Below, one piece after another: positions 1 to 5,846 of a stretch of 39,649 bases of DNA. Position 1 is the first letter of the stretch; each line of letters starts with the position of its first letter. The notes beneath the pieces are model-generated. The model had not been told where the DNA came from, did no database searches, and saw nothing but the letters and a program-made list of their open reading frames with translations. The stretch lies in the IMG/VR virus record IMGVR_UViG_3300020202_000052, positions 1 through 39,649 of that record; one strand, given 5' to 3'. The stretch is from a virus. The position numbers were made by a program, and so were the translations under genes.

Positions 1-127
1 ACAATGTGGCAAACCTCATCTGGGACTCAATGGATTAAAGCGGACCTAGTGTCAAATACGCTCGTGGCAGGATACACAATTTTTATGAACGCTGACGCCA
101 CACAAGCCCCGAACACCTTCACGCTGG
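1..127. repeat. Terminal duplication (left copy) marking a circular contig
   Basis: Bases 1-127 are repeated exactly at 39523-39649. The same reading frame (the fibre gene) runs through both copies. An exact overlap of 127 bases is the usual result of a de Bruijn graph assembler run with k=127 closing a circle, so it is probably a technical overlap and not a biological terminal repeat. True genome length is then about 39,522 bp, either circular or circularly permuted. Confidence 0.93.
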
Positions 128-660
128 AAGGGTCTACAAACGATTCTACATGGACAAGTCTTGATTCGCAATCTGGAGTAACTTGGGCTACACCAGTCAC
201 AAAGACATATACGATTGCAAGCCCTGGCTCTTACCGCTACTACCGGTTAACTATTACAGCTAATAATGGTGGTGGATTTAACATCATCCACGAAATGGAA
301 TTATTGGGAGCTGGAACTGCGGAATTAAGGGTTAGGGATGAAGCTGGGAACATCACAACACTGTCGCCACATAACTTTAAAGATATTCCCAGTGCTGTTA
401 AAGAAAATGTTATCGAAGAATCTGAAGGCCTAGCGTGGACATATCATTCTGAAAAAGAGGGCAAGTCTATAACTGTAGATATGTTCTCGGCCATAAGAGA
501 GTTAGAAAATCTAAGTGGAAAGCAGTTTATATATTCTAATGCGAATATAACTAACCCCACACCAATTTCTAAAATTCAATCAATACAATTGGAGATAGAT
601 AAACTTAAACAACAAGACAAAGTTCTAGATGATAAAAAACTAGACAAAGCAAATGTATAA
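1..660 (+). CDS. Tail fibre, C-terminal part (continues from 38473)
   Basis: This is the C-terminal 219 codons (218-219 aa) of a fibre of about 569 aa that starts at 38473 and crosses the contig ends. The region around the junction (about residues 331-455 of the whole protein) reads as an F5/8 type C (discoidin-like) carbohydrate-binding domain: ASSE near its start, an MWQTSSG-TQWIKADL core, FTLEGSTNDSTWTSLD, and YYRLTITANNGG near its end. It is followed by a segment with VRDEAGNITTLSPHNF and ITVDMFSAIRELENLSGKQF, a pattern I recognise from the C-termini of other phage fibres. A glycan-binding role in host recognition is inferred. The stop lies just inside the next gene's ribosome site. Confidence 0.85.
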   Translation, partial: TMWQTSSGTQWIKADLVSNTLVAGYTIFMNADATQAPNTFTLEGSTNDSTWTSLDSQSGVTWATPVTKTYTIASPGSYRYYRLTITANNGGGFNIIHEMELLGAGTAELRVRDEAGNITTLSPHNFKDIPSAVKENVIEESEGLAWTYHSEKEGKSITVDMFSAIRELENLSGKQFIYSNANITNPTPISKIQSIQLEIDKLKQQDKVLDDKKLDKANV

Positions 661-670
661 AGGAGTTGTT

Positions 671-940
671 GTGCCAAAGTGGATGGAAACAGTCAATCGT
701 AGTCTTCCGCTTGTAATTTTCCTGGGATCAGTGATTGGCGGATTTGCTGCTTTTAAAGTTGATATCGCAGAAATAAAATTTGTTCAGGAAGTTCAAGCAA
801 CCCAAATATCATCACATGAAAAAACAATTTCAGATAATACAAAAATAATTTCATTGATACCAGGCATTAAAGAGGACATTAAAGAAATAAAAGTTGATGT
901 TCATAACATACAAGATTACTTACTAAAAAAGGAGAATTAA
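671..940 (+). CDS. Small membrane protein with coiled-coil tail, possible holin
   Basis: About 89 aa. I chose the GTG at 671 because a strong AAAGGAG (659-665) lies five bases upstream; the in-frame ATG at 653 overlaps the fibre gene and has no ribosome site. One membrane segment (LPLVIFLGSVIGGFAAF) is followed by a charged helical region rich in I/K/E heptads. This 'one membrane span plus coiled coil' shape is seen in XhlA-type haemolysin or holin accessory proteins. Position just after the fibre fits a lysis role, but no family signature proves it. Confidence 0.65.
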   Translation: MPKWMETVNRSLPLVIFLGSVIGGFAAFKVDIAEIKFVQEVQATQISSHEKTISDNTKIISLIPGIKEDIKEIKVDVHNIQDYLLKKEN

Positions 941-1102
941 ATGGAATTTTTGTCTAAACATTGGGTTGAGATTGTGGGTATTTTGTGGGGTGTAGACCAA
1001 ATTCTTAAGATTGTTTCTAAGCTTACACCTACAAAAGTAGATGACAACATTTCTGATTATCTAGGAAATTTCTTATCGAAGTTTTTTCCCAAAGCAAAGT
1101 AA
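941..1102 (+). CDS. 53-aa holin-like membrane peptide
   Basis: ATG follows directly on the previous stop, with AAAAAGGAG upstream. The 53 aa carry one hydrophobic N-terminal helix (WVEIVGILWGVDQILKIV) followed by LTPTKVDD and a C-terminal amphipathic part. Short phage membrane proteins with this 'helix, then TPT-K-DD' form are common in lysis regions. Too short for a firm family call. The last codons (TTT CCC AAA GCA AAG TAA) overlap a second open frame that lacks a start; see 1065-1256. Confidence 0.65.
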   Translation: MEFLSKHWVEIVGILWGVDQILKIVSKLTPTKVDDNISDYLGNFLSKFFPKAK

Positions 1103-1256
1103 GAAACCGCCGTACTTACTTCGCATAGCTTTAGAGGCGGCTCAAGGTAAAGAAATCCCACTCTGGCTAAAAATCTTACTGAACATTAAGTACGGTCAAT
1201 TTAAAACTCCCTCCGGTATTGAATACAAAGGTATCCACGTAAAATTCCAATGGTAG
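1065..1256 (+). CDS. Protein-like open frame without a normal start codon
   Basis: From 1065 the frame is open to a TAG at 1254-1256 and reads as convincing protein: PPYLLRIALEAAQGKEI, then PLWLKILLNIKYG, and TPSGIEYKGIHVKFQW at the end. It contains no ATG, GTG or TTG. It lies +1 relative to the 53-aa gene, which it overlaps for about 38 bases across a run of T and C (TTTTTTCCCAAA). Its stop overlaps the ATG of the next gene, which has no ribosome site of its own, so coupling would require this frame to be translated. A +1 frameshift near CCC-A, an ATT start, or an assembly indel could all explain it. Function unknown. Confidence 0.5.
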   Translation, partial: EISYRSFFPKQSKKPPYLLRIALEAAQGKEIPLWLKILLNIKYGQFKTPSGIEYKGIHVKFQW

Positions 1257-1681
1257 TTTTCCCACTCATAACAGCATATCTATATAGATTAGGTGGTGGG
1301 GATATTTGGCCTTTTAAAAGAGGGTATAAGTGGGTAAGAAGATACCTACTCCCACTTTCAGTTGTTTTGTACACACAAAGTATGTACAGCATTGTCCCAA
1401 TGCTTCTTTTTAGTCTTATTTGTCATTTTAATTTAGATGAGATTGAAGAAAGGGATTGGGATGATGTTTGTTGCTACGGACTTGCTCAAGCATTTTGTTT
1501 CTATTACATAGCTGGGTTTAACTCTATAGCTGTAGCATCCTCATGGGTTTTTGGAACGCTTTGGTCTAATAATGGACCAAAAAAATTGCCCTGGCATTGG
1601 GTCGAATTTCTTCATGGGTTAATTATTGGACTGGTAGTCATACTAGGGTTAGCCTATTATCGTTCGTCTACGGGCTTCTAA
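1250..1681 (+). CDS. Multi-pass membrane protein, function unknown
   Basis: 143 aa with about three or four membrane segments (FPLITAYLYRLGG; LLPLSVVLYT running into SIVPMLLFSLICHF; AFCFYYIAGFNSIAVASSWVFG; FLHGLIIGLVVILGLAYY). The N-terminal YRLGGG and the late LPWHWVEFLHGL resemble a group of phage membrane proteins of unknown role often found after the tail genes. It starts inside the stop of the preceding frame and has no clear ribosome site, so translation is probably coupled. A part in lysis or superinfection exclusion is possible but unproven. Confidence 0.65.
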   Translation: MVVFPLITAYLYRLGGGDIWPFKRGYKWVRRYLLPLSVVLYTQSMYSIVPMLLFSLICHFNLDEIEERDWDDVCCYGLAQAFCFYYIAGFNSIAVASSWVFGTLWSNNGPKKLPWHWVEFLHGLIIGLVVILGLAYYRSSTGF

Positions 1682-1711
1682 TGCGAAAATAAAGGCATCC
1701 TATAAGCCTTT

Positions 1712-1776
1712 TAAAACCACAATATATGGTATTTTTATAGCTCTGAAGCCTTAAAACCCACAAAATATGGTATAAT
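1712..1776 (+). promoter_or_regulatory. Tandem repeated promoter before the metallophosphatase
   Basis: An imperfect direct repeat (AAGCCTTTTAAAACCACAATATATGGTATTTTT, in two parts around 1707-1735, and AAGCCTTAAAACCCACAAAATATGGTATAAT at about 1746-1776) ends each time in an extended -10 element, TGGTATTTT and TGGTATAAT. The second is a perfect extended -10 (TG at 1768-1769, TATAAT at 1771-1776). No good -35 is visible, as expected for extended -10 promoters. Transcription would begin near 1783, a few bases before the ribosome site of the metallophosphatase. Confidence 0.6.
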
Positions 1777-1802
1777 ATGCCTGTTTTAAAGGAGAGAATT
1801 CC

Positions 1803-2549
1803 CTGCACCGAACAGTAGTCCTTCCTGATATCCACGTCCCCAATCACAATAAAGCCGCCGTATCCTCAGTTCTCTCTTTTATTAAGTACTACAAACCCCA
1901 CCGCATAATCCAACTCGGTGACTTCTGTGACTGGGATTCTGTAACCACTTACGAGCCACGCAGAGAACAAGACATTAAAAACATCACAGACGAGGTTGAT
2001 GCGTCTAACGAAATGTTAGACACCTTCGATAAGGTTCTTCCTAAAGACTGTGAGAAGTTTATGGTGGGTGGGAATCACGAAGCCCGCTATGAAAAGTTTA
2101 AAGTGAATTATGGTGAGAAAAAAGAAATCCGTAAAGTAAGACGCTTAACCTCATGGCATGAAGAGTATAGGCTTAAAGAAAGAAAGTGGAAGTTCTGTGA
2201 GTATGGTCAGTGGTTTGAATTTGGAAAAATTATTTATACCCACGGCTGGGCATCAAGTGGGAATCACGCACAAAAGCATTTGGGTCTTTTTCATAAAAAT
2301 ATTATTTACGGACACACCCACCAGTTTCAAGTAGCAACAGGCAGGGGACTAGACGGTCTTCCCGTTGAAGCAGCATCCATTGGAACCCTATCTGAATTTG
2401 ACCTCTCATATCTAGTTGGCAAACCCCCCGTCAACTGGGTTAATATGTTCTGTTATATAGACACACTCCCAAATAAGTTTTTCACCCCACACTACGTCCA
2501 CATCATAAACGGCAAGTTCATAGAACTAGGCCGTCAATTCCCCAAGTAG
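1803..2549 (+). CDS. Calcineurin-like metallophosphatase with a CTG start
   Basis: 248 aa. The metal-binding blocks of the metallophosphoesterase fold are all present in order: DIH near residue 10, LGDFCDWD near 40, GGNHE near 88, and GWASSGNHA then GHTHQ near 155-180. A start at the later ATG (2013) would delete the first two blocks. The open frame begins at 1776 with no ATG, GTG or TTG before them, and the only suitable start is CTG at 1803, preceded by AAAGGAG (1788-1794) at eight bases. The substrate is unknown; phage relatives may act on nucleotides or protein phosphates. It has its own extended -10 promoter, and its stop overlaps the first integrase arm-type repeat. Confidence 0.85.
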   Translation: MHRTVVLPDIHVPNHNKAAVSSVLSFIKYYKPHRIIQLGDFCDWDSVTTYEPRREQDIKNITDEVDASNEMLDTFDKVLPKDCEKFMVGGNHEARYEKFKVNYGEKKEIRKVRRLTSWHEEYRLKERKWKFCEYGQWFEFGKIIYTHGWASSGNHAQKHLGLFHKNIIYGHTHQFQVATGRGLDGLPVEAASIGTLSEFDLSYLVGKPPVNWVNMFCYIDTLPNKFFTPHYVHIINGKFIELGRQFPK

Positions 2550-2712
2550 TCAGTCAGTAGTCACCTAGTAGTCAATTCGTAGCAAATTTAGCGAGTTTTT
2601 TATTGACTATTAGAGGGGCATCTTATATAACACTAGCTTATGCCTATGACAAAAAGTGACTACTCAATTGACTACTACTTGAGGCTAAAAATAGCACAAA
2701 ATGGGTTTTATA

Positions 2713-2740
2713 TTGCGACCATAGGCTTGATTAATATTTT
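2713..2740 (+). promoter_or_regulatory. Possible promoter feeding the rebuilt tRNA
   Basis: TTGCGA (2713-2718), a 16-bp spacer and TATTTT (2735-2740) give a modest sigma70-like promoter about 40 bp upstream of the tRNA half. After integration the host's own tRNA promoter would sit on the other prophage end, so a phage promoter here would be needed to express the restored tRNA. This is inference from position; each box matches consensus at only four of six bases. Confidence 0.35.
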
Positions 2741-2788
2741 CATAAGTTATTGTTTTTATATGAGTTACGTAGTTTTACGAGGGAATTC

Positions 2789-2828
2789 GCTGGAGTAGCT
2801 CAGTTGGTAGAGCAGCCGCCTTGTAAGG
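2789..2828 (+). other. 5' half of a host tRNA-Thr(TGT) gene (att core)
   Basis: The 40 bases from GCTGGAGTAGCTCAG to CTTGTAAGG match a tRNA from the acceptor 5' strand through the D arm (GCTC-AGTTGGTA-GAGC) to the anticodon loop CTTGTAA, anticodon TGT (Thr). The next bases (GGGACTTTTCCC) do not form the other side of the anticodon stem or any T arm, so this is only half a gene. It marks the integration target. Most phages carry the 3' half; this one carries the 5' half and must supply the promoter for the rebuilt tRNA. Confidence 0.85.
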
Positions 2829-2840
2829 GGACTTTTCCCA

Positions 2841-2867
2841 TTGAAAACAAAGGACTTATGATATAAT
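2841..2867 (+). promoter_or_regulatory. Integrase promoter
   Basis: TTGAAA (2841-2846), a 15-bp spacer and TATAAT (2862-2867) preceded by TG at 2859-2860, making an extended -10 that tolerates the short spacer. The final T of the -10 is also the first base of a TGACTACT arm site. Start of transcription would be near 2874, about 30 bp before the integrase ATG. Confidence 0.65.
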
Positions 2868-2905
2868 GACTACTACACTGACTACTGTTTTCAAGGGGGT
2901 TTTGG

Positions 2906-3982
2906 ATGTTGGTCTACAGAAGAAGTGGTTCAAAAGTTTATTATGTGCGTTACAAAGATAAGCACGGAAATCTTAACTGGCAAAGTTTAAAAACAAAAAA
3001 TGTTCAAGTTGCACACGAAAAAGCAAAAGAAATAATTCAAGGTTACGACAAGCCAGACCCAAATAAAATTACAATTAAATCCTGCGTTGACGAGTACCTT
3101 GTAACTTGTGAAGCTAACCACGCAGCAAAAACCTACCGCAACGATAAAAACTCCTTAAATAAATTACTTCAGTTTTGTGAACACGAAGAAATAGTTTACA
3201 TCTCCGACCTAACACTCGGCTTTTTAGAAAAATATAAAATTTGGCGTTCTCAAATGGTTTGGAAAAGAAAAGAGGATGGCAAAGAACATACTGTTAGTAA
3301 GGGAATGGTAAATAGCGATTTAAAAGTTTTTAAATCATTCATTAACCGGTTAGTAGCTGATGAGAAGTTACCCAAGAGTCCCATTAAAGACCCTGCCGGA
3401 AATAATAGACTTAAATTTTATTCAGTTACAAATAAAAAAGTTCGCTTCCTATCAACTGAAGAAATAAAAATTCTTTTAGATACTGAAAAACGCCCACGCT
3501 GGAGAGCGCTTATTGCTGTTGCTATAAATACAGGGATGAGGCCAGGTGAGCTACAACACTTGGTGTGGGATAATGTCTTGTTTGACCAAGGCTTAATTGC
3601 CATTGCAAAACAAGGCGAGTTTGACCCAAAGACTAGAAAAGTTCGCTACATACCGATGAATAAGACAGTTCGTACTATTCTATCGGGTATGAAAAAAACG
3701 GGTAATTATGTTTTCGGGATTGAAGGAGATAAGCCGTTTCTTAATAACTTCCACCTCCAATTTAGAAAAATAGCTAAAAGAGCAGGATTAAAAGGGGTTA
3801 CACCAAACACCCTGCGTCACACCTTTGCTTCTCACTTAGCGATGGCTGGTGTGCCTTTAATTACAATTAAAGACCTTATGGGGCACGAGAATATAAAGAC
3901 GACAATGATTTACGCCCACCTATGTACATCGCACACCACAGGGGCTGTAAACAAGCTTCAAGAGCTTGCTATATTAAAGTGA
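2906..3982 (+). CDS. int: Tyrosine-family site-specific integrase
   Basis: 358 aa, normal length. The N-terminal 50 residues are an arm-binding domain (KVYYVRYKDKHG), followed by a SAM-like core-binding domain (about 60-160) and the catalytic domain. Catalytic residues are R212 (TGMRPGEL), K245 (RKVRYIP), R304 (TLRH), H327 (MGHEN) and the nucleophile Y336 (MIYAHL). The usual first His of the HxxR box is Asn (N301), a tolerated but notable change. It integrates the phage at a tRNA-Thr gene, whose half copy lies 78 bp upstream. GGGGG at about 2895-2899 is a plausible ribosome site. It is convergent with the repressor gene and overlaps its end by nine bases. Confidence 0.95.
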   Translation: MLVYRRSGSKVYYVRYKDKHGNLNWQSLKTKNVQVAHEKAKEIIQGYDKPDPNKITIKSCVDEYLVTCEANHAAKTYRNDKNSLNKLLQFCEHEEIVYISDLTLGFLEKYKIWRSQMVWKRKEDGKEHTVSKGMVNSDLKVFKSFINRLVADEKLPKSPIKDPAGNNRLKFYSVTNKKVRFLSTEEIKILLDTEKRPRWRALIAVAINTGMRPGELQHLVWDNVLFDQGLIAIAKQGEFDPKTRKVRYIPMNKTVRTILSGMKKTGNYVFGIEGDKPFLNNFHLQFRKIAKRAGLKGVTPNTLRHTFASHLAMAGVPLITIKDLMGHENIKTTMIYAHLCTSHTTGAVNKLQELAILK

Positions 3983-4687
3983 AACAACTCCTAAAATATT
4001 TATCTTAGAACGATCTACGAGGAGAGGTTCGTGCGTTGGATTCTTAGACTGTGGAATAAGCATAATCTTTTTTTCATCGATCTCAACAAAGTGTCTTACA
4101 CACCATTCACCTTGATGCTCAACAACAACAATATCCCTCCACTTAGGGTCTTGGTCAACTCGTACAAGTAAGTAAGACCCCTTAACGATACCAGACTCAG
4201 ACATTGAATCATCTTTTGCGATAAGAACATAACTCTTACTGGCAAAAGGTGTTGCTAGATAAGGGATATATCCTTTGGGCTCCTGGTCTTGAAAATTACT
4301 CTGTTTGGGTGGGTTTTTAAAAAGAGGAACCTTTACAAATTCAGCTGATGCAGGAGTTCTTTTTTGTAAGTAATAATTTCTATAATAGTCTTTAGCAACA
4401 TCTTCTCTCCCGTACTTAATCTCTAGAGCGCGCATTATGAGCTCTTCTTCTTCTTTTTCTGATAACGCTAATTTCTTAGCAATAAGCTCACAGCGAGGGA
4501 TGTCTAATGGATTCTTCCGACCAGCCAAGATATCGCTAAAATACGACTCAGAAAGGCCTAAGAACTCAGCCAATTCGACATTTTTTATGTTTTTAATTTC
4601 TAGTAAGTTTCTAAGGTACGAACTAAATCTATTCATACCTAATGTATGTAACATATAGCGCATAATAACGCAATGGTCTAAAGCCAC
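3974..4687 (-). CDS. S24-type phage repressor (HTH + LexA/CI-like domain), peptidase probably inactive
   Basis: 237 aa if read from the GTG at 4687; the ATG at 4636 (MNRFSSYL) gives 220 aa and starts just before the HTH. No good ribosome site precedes either, as in leaderless cI genes. Residues about 20-75 are an XRE helix-turn-helix (NVELAEFLGLSESYFSDILAGR). Residues 140-237 are an S24 domain with the Ser nucleophile in KDDSMSESGIVKG (S161). The partner Lys, expected in a V-K-R/K-F block, is Arg in EWCVRHF (R198), and no Ala-Gly or Cys-Gly cleavage site is evident in the linker. The protein probably binds the operator at 4811-4827 but may not self-cleave in the SOS response. Confidence 0.85.
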   Translation of the reverse strand: MALDHCVIMRYMLHTLGMNRFSSYLRNLLEIKNIKNVELAEFLGLSESYFSDILAGRKNPLDIPRCELIAKKLALSEKEEEELIMRALEIKYGREDVAKDYYRNYYLQKRTPASAEFVKVPLFKNPPKQSNFQDQEPKGYIPYLATPFASKSYVLIAKDDSMSESGIVKGSYLLVRVDQDPKWRDIVVVEHQGEWCVRHFVEIDEKKIMLIPQSKNPTHEPLLVDRSKINILGVVSL

Positions 4688-4691
4688 AAAT

Positions 4692-4738
4692 AGGGGAAAA
4701 ATATAATAATATTATAGGGGAAACCCTTATTATACCTT
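4692..4738. promoter_or_regulatory. AT-rich repeat region upstream of the repressor
   Basis: Two copies of TAGGGGAAA lie 24 bp apart, separated by an AT block (AATATAATAATATTATA). On the minus strand this contains TATAAT-like boxes (complement of ATTATA at about 4711-4716 and of ATTATA near 4730-4735) suitable for a repressor-maintenance promoter, but no clear -35. Spacing of the repeats suggests a second regulatory site facing the repressor gene. Confidence 0.4.
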
Positions 4739-4803
4739 TTAACAAGTTTAAGTATATATAATAATAAATCTTAAAATAAATGCGTATTTTTTCAGAAATA
4801 GTC

Positions 4804-4832
4804 TTGACAAAGTTCTCCAGGAGAACTATTAT
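4804..4832 (+). promoter_or_regulatory. Early rightward promoter with palindromic operator
   Basis: TTGACA (4804-4809), a 17-bp spacer and TATTAT (4827-4832). The perfect palindrome AGTTCTCCAGGAGAACT (4811-4827) fills the spacer and touches the -10, so a bound dimer would block RNA polymerase. Since the gene directly across is the S24-type repressor, this is the best candidate for its main operator. A direct repeat of AAGTGATT (about 4842-4861) follows downstream and may be a further site. Confidence 0.85.
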
Positions 4833-4895
4833 ATGCGAAATTAAGTGATTTAAAGTGATTACAAGAACCAACAATAAGCATCATTAAAGAGTCAA

Positions 4896-5324
4896 ATGCG
4901 ATATAAAATACACAAGATGAACCTAAATAAACAAGCTATCGTGGCTATTTTTTTGCTGAGTTTCTTCTCTACGAGAGAACTTTTTGCAGCCGTTAGTGAA
5001 AGTTTGGCAGTAAAGGCCATTATGGGAGAGGCAAGAGGAGAAGCTTATATCGGTAAGGTTGCTATAGGGGAATCCATTAGGAATCGTGGGCATTTAAAGG
5101 GTGTTTATGGACTGAATGCAAAGTTTTCTGAACCCAAATGGGTTTGGGACTCAGCTACAAGAGCTTGGCACGAATCTGCTCATACAAATTTAACTAAAAA
5201 CGCTGACCACTGGTTCAGCGAAGAAGACATGAAGAAGTTGTCGAAGAACCCACCCAGATGGTTCAAGAGATTAGAACCGACAGTGAAAATCGGAAGACAC
5301 TCTTTTTACAGGAGGAAAAAATAA
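4896..5324 (+). CDS. Exported SleB-like cell wall hydrolase (probable endolysin)
   Basis: 142 aa. N-terminal positive region and hydrophobic core (AIVAIFLLSFF) ending in ELFA-A resemble a Sec signal peptide. The rest fits the Hydrolase_2 / SleB family: IMGEARGEAYIGKVAIGESIRNR with the catalytic Glu in EARGE, then ADHWF and, at the end, VKIGRHSFYRR (the family's 'IG-H-FY' ending). It would cut peptidoglycan in the periplasm or wall without needing a holin for release. AAAGAG lies before ATG 4896; ATG 4917 is an alternative. It is the first gene behind the repressor-controlled promoter, an unusual place for a lysis enzyme. Confidence 0.82.
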   Translation: MRYKIHKMNLNKQAIVAIFLLSFFSTRELFAAVSESLAVKAIMGEARGEAYIGKVAIGESIRNRGHLKGVYGLNAKFSEPKWVWDSATRAWHESAHTNLTKNADHWFSEEDMKKLSKNPPRWFKRLEPTVKIGRHSFYRRKK

Positions 5325-5524
5325 TGCAGTTAATGAAATGCGCGGAAGTAGCGCAGTACTTGAGATGTTCAGAGCATCACGTAAGAAGATTAACGAGTCG
5401 TCAACTAATACCTGTCATAAAAACTTCTTACAAGAAAGCTTTGTACGACAAAGACCAAATAGATAAGTGGCTTCTTCGCTGCACGATTAGTGAGAGAAGA
5501 GCGCATCACTTTAAGGGAAATTAA
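5324..5524 (+). CDS. Excisionase-like helix-turn-helix protein (MerR/AlpA type)
   Basis: 66 aa. I start it at ATG 5324, eight bases after AGGAGG (5310-5315) and overlapping the hydrolase stop by one base; a longer frame from 5258 only overlaps the previous gene. The pattern MKCAEVAQYLRCSEHHVRRLTSRQLIPV..., then KALYDKDQIDKWL, is the HTH_17 winged-helix shared by AlpA regulators and excisionases: helix-turn-helix, a beta wing and a closing 'D-I-D-KWL' helix. An Xis or early-regulator role is likely given int and attP nearby. Confidence 0.75.
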   Translation: MQLMKCAEVAQYLRCSEHHVRRLTSRQLIPVIKTSYKKALYDKDQIDKWLLRCTISERRAHHFKGN

Positions 5525-5695
5525 ATGGTTATCAGAAAAGCTCAGTGCCCTTACTGCAAATCAATTTTTTCTCTACGTACTACATTTAGACAATCTTTTA
5601 AGTTTTTTCCGATGTTTGCAAGAGAAGTAGATAAGCACGTTGAGTTTTGTCACTTTCGTATAAAGGTGGGAAATCTCCTTGCCAAGTACCAATAA
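5525..5695 (+). CDS. 56-aa zinc-finger-like protein
   Basis: Begins directly after the previous stop. It has CPYC at residues 8-11 and a second cluster, HVEFCH, near residue 39-44, a plausible four-ligand zinc site (C-x2-C ... C-x-H or H-x3-C). Rich in K, R and F. Function unknown; small zinc proteins of this kind in early phage operons often bind nucleic acid or host enzymes. Confidence 0.6.
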   Translation: MVIRKAQCPYCKSIFSLRTTFRQSFKFFPMFAREVDKHVEFCHFRIKVGNLLAKYQ

Positions 5696-5846
5696 GTGCA
5701 GTTTATGTGGGCGAATTTTTTCAGTGTGTTTAGCAAATCCATGCGAAGGAGCATTAGACCATTATGGCAGTGAAACGTGGGGAACTTGGGACGATAACTA
5801 TGAACCAGACGAAGACAGAGAAGAAGGCGATGAAGAGAACTATTAG
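5679..5846 (+). CDS. 55-aa Cys-rich acidic protein, TTG start
   Basis: TTG at 5679 with AAGGTGG eight bases upstream gives a frame with CSLCG (C-x2-C), then C and C at six and four residues further, followed by a very acidic tail (DDNYEPDEDREEGDEENY). The four cysteines suggest a zinc site. It overlaps the 3' end of the previous gene and the 5' end of the nuclease gene. The start is the weakest part; the ordered composition supports a real gene. Confidence 0.5.
   Translation: MPSTNKCSLCGRIFSVCLANPCEGALDHYGSETWGTWDDNYEPDEDREEGDEENY

Larger units (their letters stand above)
2545..2886. other. attP: attP: tRNA-Thr half flanked by phased TGACTACT arm sites
   Basis: Seven copies of TGACTACT occur in 342 bp. 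Three are inverted, at 2545, 2556 and 2567 (exactly 11 bp apart). Two are direct at 2657 and 2669, and two more direct at 2867 and 2879 (12 bp apart). They flank the half tRNA at 2789-2828 and stop just before the integrase gene. Helically phased arm-type repeats on both sides of a core that matches a tRNA gene are the hallmark of a tyrosine-integrase attP. The site at 2867 touches the -10 of the int promoter, so integrase may repress its own synthesis. No protein gene lies between 2550 and 2905. Confidence 0.88.

Noticed and set aside
2789-2828. Complete tRNA gene
   Set aside because: No 3' strand of the anticodon stem, no T arm and no acceptor 3' strand follow. It is only the 5' half, explained as the att core.
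4811-4827. LexA (SOS) box
   Set aside because: GTTC-N7-GAAC resembles some SOS boxes, but the 17-bp perfect palindrome between -35 and -10, facing the phage repressor gene, is better explained as the phage operator. A LexA role cannot be excluded.
4629-4874. 81-codon minus-strand open frame upstream of the repressor
   Set aside because: Low-complexity AT-rich DNA containing the early promoter and operator; no ribosome site and no protein-like pattern.
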